The notes beneath the pieces are model-generated. The model saw nothing but the letters and a program-made list of their open reading frames with translations, did no database searches and had not been told where the DNA came from. Source: Superficieibacter electus (lineage in GTDB: Bacteria; Pseudomonadota; Gammaproteobacteria; Enterobacterales; Enterobacteriaceae). From it: a stretch of DNA of 64,000 bases. The stretch spans positions 62,001 to 126,000 of the forward strand of contig NZ_PQGD01000004.1 in NCBI RefSeq assembly GCF_002915575.1. Direction: 5' to 3'. This document shows, one piece after another, positions 56,477 through 64,000 of this stretch (position 1 is its first letter; each line of letters opens with the position of its first letter). The position numbers and the translations under genes were made by a program.

Positions 56477-57811
56477 ATGGCATTTCAGGAAAAAATGATC
56501 GACTCGCTGGGCAGTTTCGCGACGAAGTTCAACAGTTACCGCTACATCATGGCGATCAAGTCCTCTTTTATTACGCTGATGCCGGTGATTATCGTCGGCG
56601 CGTTTTCGGTACTGATTTCTAACATGGTGCTGGACCCGAAAAACGGTCTGGCCAGCTTTCAGGCGCTCTCGTTTCTCGCCGCTCTGAAGCCCATCACCAG
56701 CGCCATTAACTATGCCACGCTAAACTTTCTCAACATCGGGGCCGTTTTTTTAATCGGCATTGAGCTGGGAAGGATCAACGGTATTAAAACGCTTTTTCCC
56801 GGCCTGCTGGCGGTGATCTGCTTTATCTGCGTCACGCCAACCACCGTTGAAATGATGGTCGACGGGCAGATGCATGAAGTGAAAGATGTCCTGCTGCGCC
56901 AGTTCTCCGATACCCGCAGCCTGTTCCTCGGTATGTTTATCGCCATCCTGTCGGTCGAAATCTACTGCTGGCTGGAAGGGCGGCCGGGTCTGAAGATCAA
57001 AATGCCGGATACCGTGCCGCCGAATGTCTCCGCCTCATTTTCTGCACTGATCCCGGCGATTATTACCACAACGGCGATCGCTACCTTTGGTTTCATCTTC
57101 CATCAACTGACCGGCATGTATCTCTATGATGCGGTATACCAGGTGGTGCAACAGCCGCTGGAGAGGGTAGTACAAAGCCTGCCGGGTATCCTGCTGCTGA
57201 TGTTTGTCGCCCAGTTGTTCTGGGTGATCGGCATTCACGGTAACCAGATGATCAAGCCGATCCGCGAGCCGCTGCTGCTGGGGGCGATCACCGTCAACAT
57301 GAGCGCCTTTGAGCAGGGCAAAGAGGTACCGAACATCATCACCATGCCATTCTGGGATGTGTATATGAGCATCGGCGGTTCCGGCCTGACCATTGGCCTG
57401 CTGATTGCGGTGATGATCGCCACCAAACGTAAAGAGATGCGCGAGATCGCCAAGCTGTCGATTGGGCCTGGCATTTTTAATATTAACGAGCCGGTCATTT
57501 TCGGCATGCCGATCATGCTTAACCCGATCCTGGCGATCCCGTTTATCATCACGCCGCTGGTCACCGGATCTATTGGCTATTTTGCCACAGTGACCGGCTT
57601 TGCCGGAAAAGCGGTGGTGATGGTGCCGTGGACCACGCCGCCGCTGATCAACGCCTGGCTTTCCACCGCCGGATCGATGGGCGCGGTGGTCACCCAGCTT
57701 ATCTGCATTATTACGGCGGTGATCATCTACCTGCCGTTCGTCAAAATCGCCTCCCGTCGCGCGGAACAGGCGCAGCGGCTGAGTGAACAGCAGGCTGCCG
57801 CCAGCAAATGA
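56477..57811 (+). CDS. PTS IIC, cellobiose/lichenan type
   Basis: 444 residues, ten or so transmembrane helices, EIIC-Lac/Cel type (MAFQEKMIDSLGSFATKFNS; IHGNQMIKPIREPLLLG; GIFNINEPVIFGMPIMLNP). It lacks IIA and IIB genes here, so it must use partners from elsewhere or act otherwise. GAGGTAA ribosome site. GH1 starts 8 bases after its stop. Confidence 0.93.
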   Translation: MAFQEKMIDSLGSFATKFNSYRYIMAIKSSFITLMPVIIVGAFSVLISNMVLDPKNGLASFQALSFLAALKPITSAINYATLNFLNIGAVFLIGIELGRINGIKTLFPGLLAVICFICVTPTTVEMMVDGQMHEVKDVLLRQFSDTRSLFLGMFIAILSVEIYCWLEGRPGLKIKMPDTVPPNVSASFSALIPAIITTTAIATFGFIFHQLTGMYLYDAVYQVVQQPLERVVQSLPGILLLMFVAQLFWVIGIHGNQMIKPIREPLLLGAITVNMSAFEQGKEVPNIITMPFWDVYMSIGGSGLTIGLLIAVMIATKRKEMREIAKLSIGPGIFNINEPVIFGMPIMLNPILAIPFIITPLVTGSIGYFATVTGFAGKAVVMVPWTTPPLINAWLSTAGSMGAVVTQLICIITAVIIYLPFVKIASRRAEQAQRLSEQQAAASK

Positions 57812-57818
57812 GGATCTT

Positions 57819-59246
57819 ATGAGTACGAAGACATTATCCATTCCACAGGATTTTATTCTGGGCGCTGCGGCCTCTGCGTGGCAAACCGAAGGCTGGAGCG
57901 GCAAGAAGGAGGGCCAGGATTCATGGCCGGATCTCTGGTACAAGAATGACCGCCACGTTTGGCACAATGGCTACGGCCCGGCGGTGGCAACCGATTTTAT
58001 CAACCGTTTCCGCGAGGATGTGGCGTTGATGAAAGACGCGGGATTGACCCATTATCGCACCTCGATTAACTGGTCGCGTTTTTTGACCGACTATGAAAAC
58101 GGTACGGTAGACGAAGAATATGCCGCGTATTACGACCAGCTATTTGACGAGATGCAGCGCCACGGTATCGAGCCGATGATCTGTCTGGAGCACTATGAAT
58201 TGCCGGGCTATCTGCTGGAAACCTACGGCGGCTGGGCGTCGAAAAAAGTCGTCGAACTGTACGTGCTGTACGCGCAAAAAGTGTTTGAGCGTTACCATCA
58301 GAAAGTGACGCGCTGGTTTACCTTTAACGAGCCGATTGTGGTGCAGACGCGGGTGTACCTCGATGCGCTACGCTGGCCCTATGAGCAGAATACCGGTACC
58401 TGGATGCAGTGGAATCACCATAAAACGCTGGCGACGGCAAAAGTGGTGAAGTTGTTTCGTGCGCAGGGCTATCGCGGCACGGTGGGTTGCATCCTTAATC
58501 CGGAAGTGACTTATCCGCGTTCGCGGGCCGCCCATGACCTGCGTGCCGCTGAGGTTTACGATCTGTTTTACAACCGGGTATTTCTCGACCCGATGGTGCA
58601 TGGCGAGTATCCCGCAGAGCTGTTCACGCTGCTCGAGCAGCACAATGTGGCGTGGGATTACACGGCAGACGAACTGGCGATTATTCGCGACAATACCGTC
58701 GATGAGCTGGGCATCAACTTGTACTACCCGCACCGGGTGAAAGCGCCGTCTCGTGCCTGGCATCCGCAAACGCCGTTCCATCCGGCCTATTATTACGAAC
58801 CGTTTGAACTGCCGGGTCGACGAATGAACACCTCGCGCGGCTGGGAGATTTATCCGCGCATTGTTTATGACATGGCGATGCGGATCAAAAATGCGTATCG
58901 CAATATTCCGTGGTTTGTCGCCGAAAGCGGCATGGGCGTTGAAAACGAAGCGCAGTTCCGTAACGCGGACGGGGTGATAGAGGATGATTACCGCATCCGT
59001 TTTATCAGCGAGCATCTTTATCAAACGCTGCTGGCGCGTGAGGATGGCGCAAACTGTCACGGTTATATGTTGTGGGCGTTCACCGACAACGTTTCTCCGA
59101 TGAACGCATTTAAAAACCGCTACGGGCTGATAGAAATCGATCTGAATCATCAGCGCGCCCGGCGGGCGAAAAAATCCGCCACGTGGTTTCGTCAGTTGCG
59201 CGATAGCCGACAGCTTACGCTGACCGTTGACGATGAGGATAAATAG
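57819..59246 (+). CDS. Glycoside hydrolase family 1 (beta-glucosidase/6-phospho-beta-glucosidase)
   Basis: 475 residues from ATG 57819 (AGGA site 5 bases ahead). Acid/base Glu171 in TFNEP and nucleophile Glu369 in VAESGMG, where the usual family motif is ENG; HYRTSINWSRF also typical. With a PTS IIC directly ahead, phospho-beta-glucoside hydrolysis is likely. Confidence 0.92.
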   Translation: MSTKTLSIPQDFILGAAASAWQTEGWSGKKEGQDSWPDLWYKNDRHVWHNGYGPAVATDFINRFREDVALMKDAGLTHYRTSINWSRFLTDYENGTVDEEYAAYYDQLFDEMQRHGIEPMICLEHYELPGYLLETYGGWASKKVVELYVLYAQKVFERYHQKVTRWFTFNEPIVVQTRVYLDALRWPYEQNTGTWMQWNHHKTLATAKVVKLFRAQGYRGTVGCILNPEVTYPRSRAAHDLRAAEVYDLFYNRVFLDPMVHGEYPAELFTLLEQHNVAWDYTADELAIIRDNTVDELGINLYYPHRVKAPSRAWHPQTPFHPAYYYEPFELPGRRMNTSRGWEIYPRIVYDMAMRIKNAYRNIPWFVAESGMGVENEAQFRNADGVIEDDYRIRFISEHLYQTLLAREDGANCHGYMLWAFTDNVSPMNAFKNRYGLIEIDLNHQRARRAKKSATWFRQLRDSRQLTLTVDDEDK

Positions 59247-59350
59247 CGTTATCGCCGGGTGAAAAAAACCGAAACGGTGCGAAATTTGGTAAACTTGTCC
59301 ACGTCCGGGCCTTCCCGGACGTTAACCTCAACGTATGTACAGGTGATAGT

Positions 59351-60124
59351 GTGGAGAAGGCCCTCGTCCCGCCGGAAAAGAAACCTTACCAGGAAATTGG
59401 CGAAGATTTACGTGCGCAGATCGTGCAGGGACTGTATCCACCCGGCTCGCGTCTTCCACCTGAACGCAATATTGCTGAGAAGTACGGTGTCAGCCGGACG
59501 ATCGTGCGTGAAGCTCTGTTGGTGCTGGAGCTGCAGGGAACGGTCGATATCCGGCAAGGTTCCGGGGTATACGTGATGCGGGTGCCCTGTGAAGCAGAGA
59601 ACGAAGAAGAGCGGCTGTTAAACAGCGACGCCGGACCCTTTGAAATTCTCCAGGCCCGGCAACTGCTTGAAAGCAATATCGCTGCTTTCGCTGCCCGTAT
59701 GGCCACCCGTGCCGACATAGACAACCTGCGCCGTATTATCGAACAGGAACAGCGGGCCATCGCTACCAACGATACCAGCCAGGACAACAGCAAAATGTTT
59801 CATCTGGTGCTGGCCGGCGCGTCGCAGAATCAAATGCTGCTGATGACGGTGGAAAATATCTGGCTGCAGATGGACGGCAACCCGCTATGGCAGCAGTTCA
59901 ACGCCCATATCGCCAGCCGCGCCTATCGCCTGAAATGGCTGGGCGACCGCCAGAGCATCCTCGCCGCCTTGCGCCGTCGTGACGTAATGGGGGCCTGGCA
60001 GGCCATGTGGCAACATCTGGAAAACGTCAAAAATAGCCTGCTGGAGTTGTCCGACGAGGATGCGCCGGATTTTGACGGCTATCTGTTTGAGTCGGTGCCG
60101 ATTTTTCAGGGGAAGGTGATGTAA
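59351..60124 (+). CDS. GntR/FadR-subfamily regulator (UxuR/ExuR-like)
   Basis: 257 residues, GTG start at 59351. Winged HTH (PYQEIGEDLRAQIVQG, LPPERNIAEKYGVSRTIVRE) like UxuR, and all-helical FCD C-terminal domain (ARQLLESNIAAFAARMATRA). It should bind the TGGTATGCCA sites ahead of the PTS IIC and ABC operon; a degenerate TTTGGTAAAC at 59285-59294 hints at autoregulation. Confidence 0.9.
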   Translation: MEKALVPPEKKPYQEIGEDLRAQIVQGLYPPGSRLPPERNIAEKYGVSRTIVREALLVLELQGTVDIRQGSGVYVMRVPCEAENEEERLLNSDAGPFEILQARQLLESNIAAFAARMATRADIDNLRRIIEQEQRAIATNDTSQDNSKMFHLVLAGASQNQMLLMTVENIWLQMDGNPLWQQFNAHIASRAYRLKWLGDRQSILAALRRRDVMGAWQAMWQHLENVKNSLLELSDEDAPDFDGYLFESVPIFQGKVM

Positions 60125-60176
60125 GGCCGACTGGAGAACATGTCGGCCTGAACAAGTTATAGCGAGGCTGAAAAAT

Positions 60177-60695
60177 TTAGCGCAGAAAAGCGAGAAAATC
60201 AGGCAAACCCCATTTCGGTACGGCGATCGTCTGGCAAATAGAGATGTCTTTAACGAAATAATATTTAAGATAGGTGTCATCTTTATCACAGGGCGTATAG
60301 GATGTGAAAATCATTATTATAGAGATAATGGGTAGCTGTAACACCTCGATGAGTAACCCCAGGGCACTTATTATCAGAGGGAACCATACAAAATTTTCTA
60401 CGTGTTCGTATAACTTAAGTTTGGCATTTTTCTTTTTTTTCTTTTGATTATTTGGCGCTTCGTTTTTAACTATGGCATAAATTAGTAGCCAGAAGAACAT
60501 ACTGCTACAAAATAAAACACAGAGAGAGCCTCCGTCAAACCAGATAACATCACCATGTTTGAAGATGGAAAGCATATCGCCGCGAGGCATGGCAAGCCCG
60601 AGCCAAATGAAACCTAATGATATTGCTATTAAAAATATCTTTGCGAAAAAGAAAAGGCATTTTTGCAAAGAACTATCCAGGGATTCATTTGTCAT
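60177..60695 (-). CDS. Small multi-pass membrane protein, putative T6SS immunity
   Basis: 172 residues, about four hydrophobic helices (FFAKIFLIAISLGFIWLGLA; GGSLCVLFCSSMFFWLLIYA; WFPLIISALGLLIEVL; IISIIMIFTSY). AT-rich (unlike its neighbours). It lies 5 bases after the effector-like gene, on the same strand, so it is the candidate immunity protein of that effector. Resembles colicin-type and DUF1240-type immunity in layout only. Confidence 0.6.
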   Translation of the reverse strand: MTNESLDSSLQKCLFFFAKIFLIAISLGFIWLGLAMPRGDMLSIFKHGDVIWFDGGSLCVLFCSSMFFWLLIYAIVKNEAPNNQKKKKKNAKLKLYEHVENFVWFPLIISALGLLIEVLQLPIISIIMIFTSYTPCDKDDTYLKYYFVKDISICQTIAVPKWGLPDFLAFLR

Positions 60696-60700
60696 TGCTA

Positions 60701-61585
60701 CTAGTTCCTCGCATTGTAATACAGATACATTTCATAGGGCAGATGTTGCCTGTGCCATTCCCGGATTTTGAATTCTTCTTCTAACGCCTCATGAATTTTG
60801 AGTTTTAGTGATTTTGAAACACCATAATTATCATCGAGGATATTTAATCCAACATTGATAAGGGCTCCTAGAATAATTATTATTCCTGCTGCAACAATAA
60901 CGGTAGCGCCAAAGAACACTGCAATCCCTCCTACCGTAAAAGCGATCCCCGCTGATACCAGCGCTTTCGCCGCATCCATCGGAACATCTCCCAGGAAATC
61001 CGCCAGGGTATAATCCTCTTTAAAAATCAGTTCGATTCCCCGCCAGGCCAGTGAGAAAAGGATACAAAAGCGCGCTCCTTTTAATAGATTATAAAATCGA
61101 CCGCGAACACCAATACCTAATTCCAGCATTTGTGGGTGCATGGTCCCATAACGCGTCCCTTTCAGTATGCGGCGCATTCCGGCATAACCGGTGATTTTGA
61201 TATAGGTGACACCGTGAAGTTTATAGACTTTGGCATTAATACGCAGGCATTTGTAATTCAGTACCAGACGGTCGGCTTCATTATACCAGGTGCTGAGTTT
61301 ACTGATATTTCGTGAGCCATCCCATAAATCTTTCATGTTGCCTACGCCCAGTCGATAACTGAAGAAAAAGTCCGCCTTACCGATCAGATCGCTGAGAATA
61401 TGGTGTGCTTCCTCCAGAGTCAGCAGCATAAAATACTGCGTATTATCACGCAGCATTTGCTCCAGAACCGGGATCTCTTGCAGGTAGGGATGGGTGGGTA
61501 CGGGGTCATTGATTCGTTCGCTTCCATTAAGTATACCGCCCATATAGTTTGCCCATGAACGCTCATTTTTTCTTAATCCAGCCAT
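60701..61585 (-). CDS. Putative membrane-active T6SS effector
   Basis: 294 residues from ATG 61585 (AAGGGAGAG site). N-terminal soluble region, middle hydrophobic region, and a C-terminal long hydrophobic hairpin (ALVSAGIAFTVGGIAVFFGA, then TVIVAAGIIIILGALINVGL) before a charged tail. Colicin-like pore former is the simplest reading. Follows Hcp by 22 bases. I do not recognise the family. Confidence 0.55.
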   Translation of the reverse strand: MAGLRKNERSWANYMGGILNGSERINDPVPTHPYLQEIPVLEQMLRDNTQYFMLLTLEEAHHILSDLIGKADFFFSYRLGVGNMKDLWDGSRNISKLSTWYNEADRLVLNYKCLRINAKVYKLHGVTYIKITGYAGMRRILKGTRYGTMHPQMLELGIGVRGRFYNLLKGARFCILFSLAWRGIELIFKEDYTLADFLGDVPMDAAKALVSAGIAFTVGGIAVFFGATVIVAAGIIIILGALINVGLNILDDNYGVSKSLKLKIHEALEEEFKIREWHRQHLPYEMYLYYNARN

Positions 61586-61607
61586 TGGTCTCTCTCCCTT
61601 AAAACGG

Positions 61608-62087
61608 CTATTGCACCCGGTCACTCCAGAAGCTAAACGCGCTGGTTTTGGCCGTGCAGTGTTCCCAGCCAATCGTTTCATAACTGAAGGCCACTTTTTC
61701 CTGAATTTCCCCGCCAGACTCCAGCAGCGTATGCGGTAGTACAAAATCAATATCCATTATCCGCGCCTGACTTAATGTCAGCTTGTAAAAAAGCTCATTC
61801 ATCCCGGCGCGATTAGTGCGGTAGATCTCAAGGGTACAGTTCAGTTCTTCGTTTTCTGATATCGCTTTCCCTAATAAAGGAGAGGATTTATCAACGGGCT
61901 TTACAACCACAATCTCATGATGATTAACATTCATATCTCTTGATATATTGTGGGTGATGGCATACACCATGATTTGATCGACATGGGAGGACTGGCCTTT
62001 ATTGCCGATGGAGTCCAGAGAGCAGCAACCAGCAGAAATCAACCCCTGTGCTTTTCCAGTAATTGAAAGATATGCAATATTCGCCAT
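61608..62087 (-). CDS. hcp: Hcp family T6SS tube protein
   Basis: 159 residues, Hcp/Hcp1 fold: MANIAYLSITGKAQGLIS, the SSHVDQIMVYAITHNISRD segment, VVVKPVDKSSPLL, and the C-terminal FSYETIGWEHCTAKTSAF. It is an orphan Hcp: no T6SS baseplate, sheath or VgrG genes are in the window. Its role is likely to carry the adjacent effector into target cells. Starts at ATG 62087. Confidence 0.9.
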   Translation of the reverse strand: MANIAYLSITGKAQGLISAGCCSLDSIGNKGQSSHVDQIMVYAITHNISRDMNVNHHEIVVVKPVDKSSPLLGKAISENEELNCTLEIYRTNRAGMNELFYKLTLSQARIMDIDFVLPHTLLESGGEIQEKVAFSYETIGWEHCTAKTSAFSFWSDRVQ

Positions 62088-62298
62088 ATATATATCCTAA
62101 TTCATTTGGTTAACTTATTAATCATCAATATCATTGGTAAGAAAGTATTAAGATTGCATTTTTTGAGAAAGGAAAAGCAGGCAAAACGTGCTTTTATTTG
62201 TGCAGCGGGAATAATGGTAAAAGGATAATATTTAGGAAGGTGATAATAATGGTTTATTAATAAATAACGGCAATGACATTGTCATTGCCGGAATACCC
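62088..62298. other. Gap between galR stop and hcp start
   Basis: 211 AT-rich bases. The perfect palindrome CGGCAATGACA-T-TGTCATTGCCG at 62269-62291 lies just after the galR stop and may end that transcript. It should also hold the hcp promoter. Confidence 0.5.
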
Positions 62299-63306
62299 TC
62301 AGCCCTCGTTCAACGTACTCACCGACTGCCGGCGCACCAGCGTCGGACTAAACAGATGGGTGATTTCCGGCAGCGGTCGTTCTTCCGAAAGCGCCAGCGC
62401 CAGTTCGGCGGCCTGAGTTGCCATGGTGACGATAGGGTAGCGCACGGTGGTCAGTCGGGGGCGCACGTAGCGCGAGACCAGCACGTCATCAAAACCAATC
62501 AGTGAGATCTCCCGTGGGACGTCAATGCCGTTGTCATTCAGCACGCCCATTGCCCCAGCGGCCATGGAATCGTTATAGCAGGCAATGGCGGTGAAATTTT
62601 TCCCGCGGCCCAGCAATTCAGTCATCACCTGCTCACCGCCGCTTTCATCCGGCTCGCCGAAGGTGACAAGTCGATCGTTAACGGGGAGGCCGCTTTCTTT
62701 TAATGCATCGTAATAGCCCTGCAAACGATCTTCCGCGTCAGAAATAGCATGATTGGAGCACAAATAGCCGATACGGGTGTGGCCCTGCTGGATCAGGTGG
62801 CGGGTGGCAAGCCATGCGCCATAGCGATCGTCCAGCGCGACGCAGCGATCTTTAAATCCCGGCAGAATACGGTTAATTAATACCATGCCGGGGATCTGTT
62901 TCATCAGACTCACCAGCTCAGCATCAGGGATCATTTTGGCATGTACCACCAGCGCAGCACAGCGGTGACGCATCAGTTGCTCGATGGCCTGCCGCTCTTT
63001 ATGTTCATCGTGATAGCCATTGCCGATCAATAAAAAATTGCCGGTGTGGTAGGCCACTTGCTCCACGGCTTTCACCATGGCACCAAAAAAAGGATCGGAA
63101 ACATCGCCCACCACCAGACCAATAGTTTCTGTCGCCTGTTGGGCCAGCGCACGCGCATTGGCATTCGGGTGATAGGAAAGGGATTCCATTGCCGTCAGTA
63201 CAGCCTGACGTGAGGTATCGCTGGCTTTAGGAGAATGATTAATAACGCGTGAAACGGTGGCGACAGAAACGCCTGCGAGCCGGGCTACATCTTTTATGGT
63301 CGCCAT
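62299..63306 (-). CDS. galR: Galactose operon repressor GalR
   Basis: 335 residues, very close to E. coli GalR: HTH TIKDVARLAGVSVATVSRVI, SYHPNANARALAQ hinge, and galactose-binding core (LIGNGYHDEHKERQAIEQL; ISLIGFDDVLVSRYVRP). Represses gal genes and its own. It is separated from lysA by about 13 kb of accessory DNA, unlike E. coli, where they are neighbours. Confidence 0.97.
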   Translation of the reverse strand: MATIKDVARLAGVSVATVSRVINHSPKASDTSRQAVLTAMESLSYHPNANARALAQQATETIGLVVGDVSDPFFGAMVKAVEQVAYHTGNFLLIGNGYHDEHKERQAIEQLMRHRCAALVVHAKMIPDAELVSLMKQIPGMVLINRILPGFKDRCVALDDRYGAWLATRHLIQQGHTRIGYLCSNHAISDAEDRLQGYYDALKESGLPVNDRLVTFGEPDESGGEQVMTELLGRGKNFTAIACYNDSMAAGAMGVLNDNGIDVPREISLIGFDDVLVSRYVRPRLTTVRYPIVTMATQAAELALALSEERPLPEITHLFSPTLVRRQSVSTLNEG

Positions 63307-63555
63307 ACTTTGCCTTATGGGGTAAACGTTTACATCGTAATAAGTTTTACGGAAAAACCGTCGTTCTTCAAGGAGATTAACTTAGCACGCCTGAATACCG
63401 TCGCCTGTGATCGCCGTCAGTAATGTTATCGCGGGCGGTATTCATTTCGATGATGAAACGAGAAAAAGCTAATTAATACCTTTGGTTACACTTTGCGCAA
63501 GGATGTTGCGATTGTCCGCTGGTGAACGCATAACGAGGATTGCTACTCTGATTAT
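63307..63555. promoter_or_regulatory. galR / omrA control region
   Basis: The perfect palindrome GTAAACGTTTAC at 63322-63333 is 15 bases ahead of the galR start and fits a Gal operator for autoregulation. The rest holds the omrA promoter, which is OmpR-dependent in E. coli; I cannot point to the OmpR boxes. Confidence 0.65.
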
Positions 63556-63642
63556 CCCAGAGGTATTGATTGGTGAGATTTTTTGGTACGACCTTCGTAC
63601 TTGACTCTTACACCGGCCTGCGCAGATGCGCAGGTTTTTTTT
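63556..63642 (+). ncRNA. omrA: OmrA small RNA
   Basis: About 87 nt: the OmrA/B seed CCCAGAGGTATTGATTGGTG at the 5' end, a middle hairpin GGTACGA...TCGTAC, and the terminator CCTGCGCAGATGCGCAGG with U8. OmrA/OmrB repress outer-membrane proteins and curli (csgD) via Hfq. E. coli carries omrA and omrB in tandem between galR and aas; only one copy is seen here. Confidence 0.93.
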
Positions 63643-63720
63643 CGCCTCCATTTTGCGCTTGCGCCTGTTATGCTAAAGCTATAGCTTGCAAACATAGACG
63701 GTCATGCAAAGGGAGTTGAT

Positions 63721-64000
63721 ATGCTTTTGAGTTTTTTCCGCCAGCTTTTTCAGGTCATGTTCCGGGTAAAAGTGACTGGCGATGCTCAGGCCCTTCATCA
63801 GCAAAAACTACTGATCACCCCGAATCATGTCTCCTTTATTGATGGTGTGCTGCTGGCGCTGTTTCTGCCTGTTCGCCCGACCTTCGCGGTCTACTCCTCG
63901 ATCAGCCAGCAATGGTATATGCGCTGGCTTAAGCCGTTGATTGATATTGTGCCGCTGGACCCGACCAAACCAATGTCCATCAAGCATCTGGTGCGCCTGA
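63721..64000 (+). CDS. aas: Aas, acyltransferase/acyl-ACP synthetase (3' end outside window)
   Basis: Only the first 93 codons, starting ATG 63721 with GGGAG ahead. The acyltransferase HxxxxD motif is in [10 protein letters not shown], and [20 protein letters not shown] matches E. coli Aas. Reacylates lysophosphatidylethanolamine at the inner membrane. Downstream of omrA, as in E. coli. Confidence 0.95.
   Translation, partial: MLLSFFRQLFQVMFRVKVTGDAQALHQQKLLITPNHVSFIDGVLLALFLPVRPTFAVYSSISQQWYMRWLKPLIDIVPLDPTKPMSIKHLVRL

Noticed and set aside
57035-57967. 310-codon minus-strand frame over PTS IIC and GH1
   Set aside because: His/Asp-rich antisense artefact.
63469-63651. 60-codon minus-strand frame over omrA
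   Set aside because: Lies on the opposite strand of a clear sRNA; no ribosome site.

Overview
The window is enterobacterial chromosome, most like Citrobacter. The backbone order xerD-dsbC-recJ-prfB-lysS-idi, actS(ygeR)-glyU, yqeG-yqeF-kduI-kduD, ygeA-lysR-lysA and galR-omrA-aas is the one known from the E. coli/Salmonella/Citrobacter group, and the proteins are near-identical to E. coli ones as I remember them. A chromosomal class A beta-lactamase without an adjacent LysR regulator fits the C. koseri type (MAL/CKO); that species guess is inference only.

Layout. 1-6.6 kb: housekeeping genes, including the frameshifted prfB. 6.6-10.6 kb: a non-oxidative hydroxyaryl acid decarboxylase operon (UbiX-like and UbiD-like proteins plus a DUF554 membrane protein) with a divergent LysR regulator. 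10.6-11.5 kb: actS and tRNA-Gly(CCC). 11.6-36.4 kb: accessory block between glyU and yqeG, the interval that holds the ETT2 island in E. coli. It contains (a) a minus-strand SLOG / SLATT-like / TIR / TM-repeat operon that looks like an uncharacterised NAD-signalling defence system, whose TIR gene is joined to the TM-repeat frame across an A10 homopolymer; (b) the beta-lactamase and a GH15 enzyme; (c) a complete glycyl-radical-enzyme microcompartment (GRM3-like, predicted 1,2-propanediol fermentation) with its own PocR-LytS/YesN two-component system and a dedicated S-adenosylmethionine synthetase; (d) an MlrA-like MerR regulator. 36.7-41.5 kb: yqeG, yqeF, kduI, kduD, with KdgR-like palindromes and a candidate sRNA. 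41.7-46 kb: a Tli4-like immunity protein and an oligosaccharide ABC transporter with no binding protein, in the slot where E. coli has araE. 46.4-49.4 kb: ygeA, lysR, lysA. 49.3-60.1 kb: a carbohydrate island between lysA and galR (LacI regulator, five-gene family-5 ABC transporter, divergent PTS IIC, GH1, UxuR-like GntR regulator) with repeated TGGTATGCCA operators. 60.2-62.1 kb: an orphan Hcp with a putative membrane-active effector and immunity protein. 62.3-64 kb: galR, omrA and the start of aas.

How the parts work together. In the microcompartment, the radical-SAM activase uses SAM (locus metK) to arm the dehydratase; the aldehyde is split between PduP/PduL/AckA (ATP) and PduQ (NAD+ recycling) inside a PduA/PduB/PduN/GrpU-like shell. 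In the TIR operon, a plausible scheme is TIR-made nucleotide signal, SLOG sensor, 2TM membrane effector; this is hypothesis.
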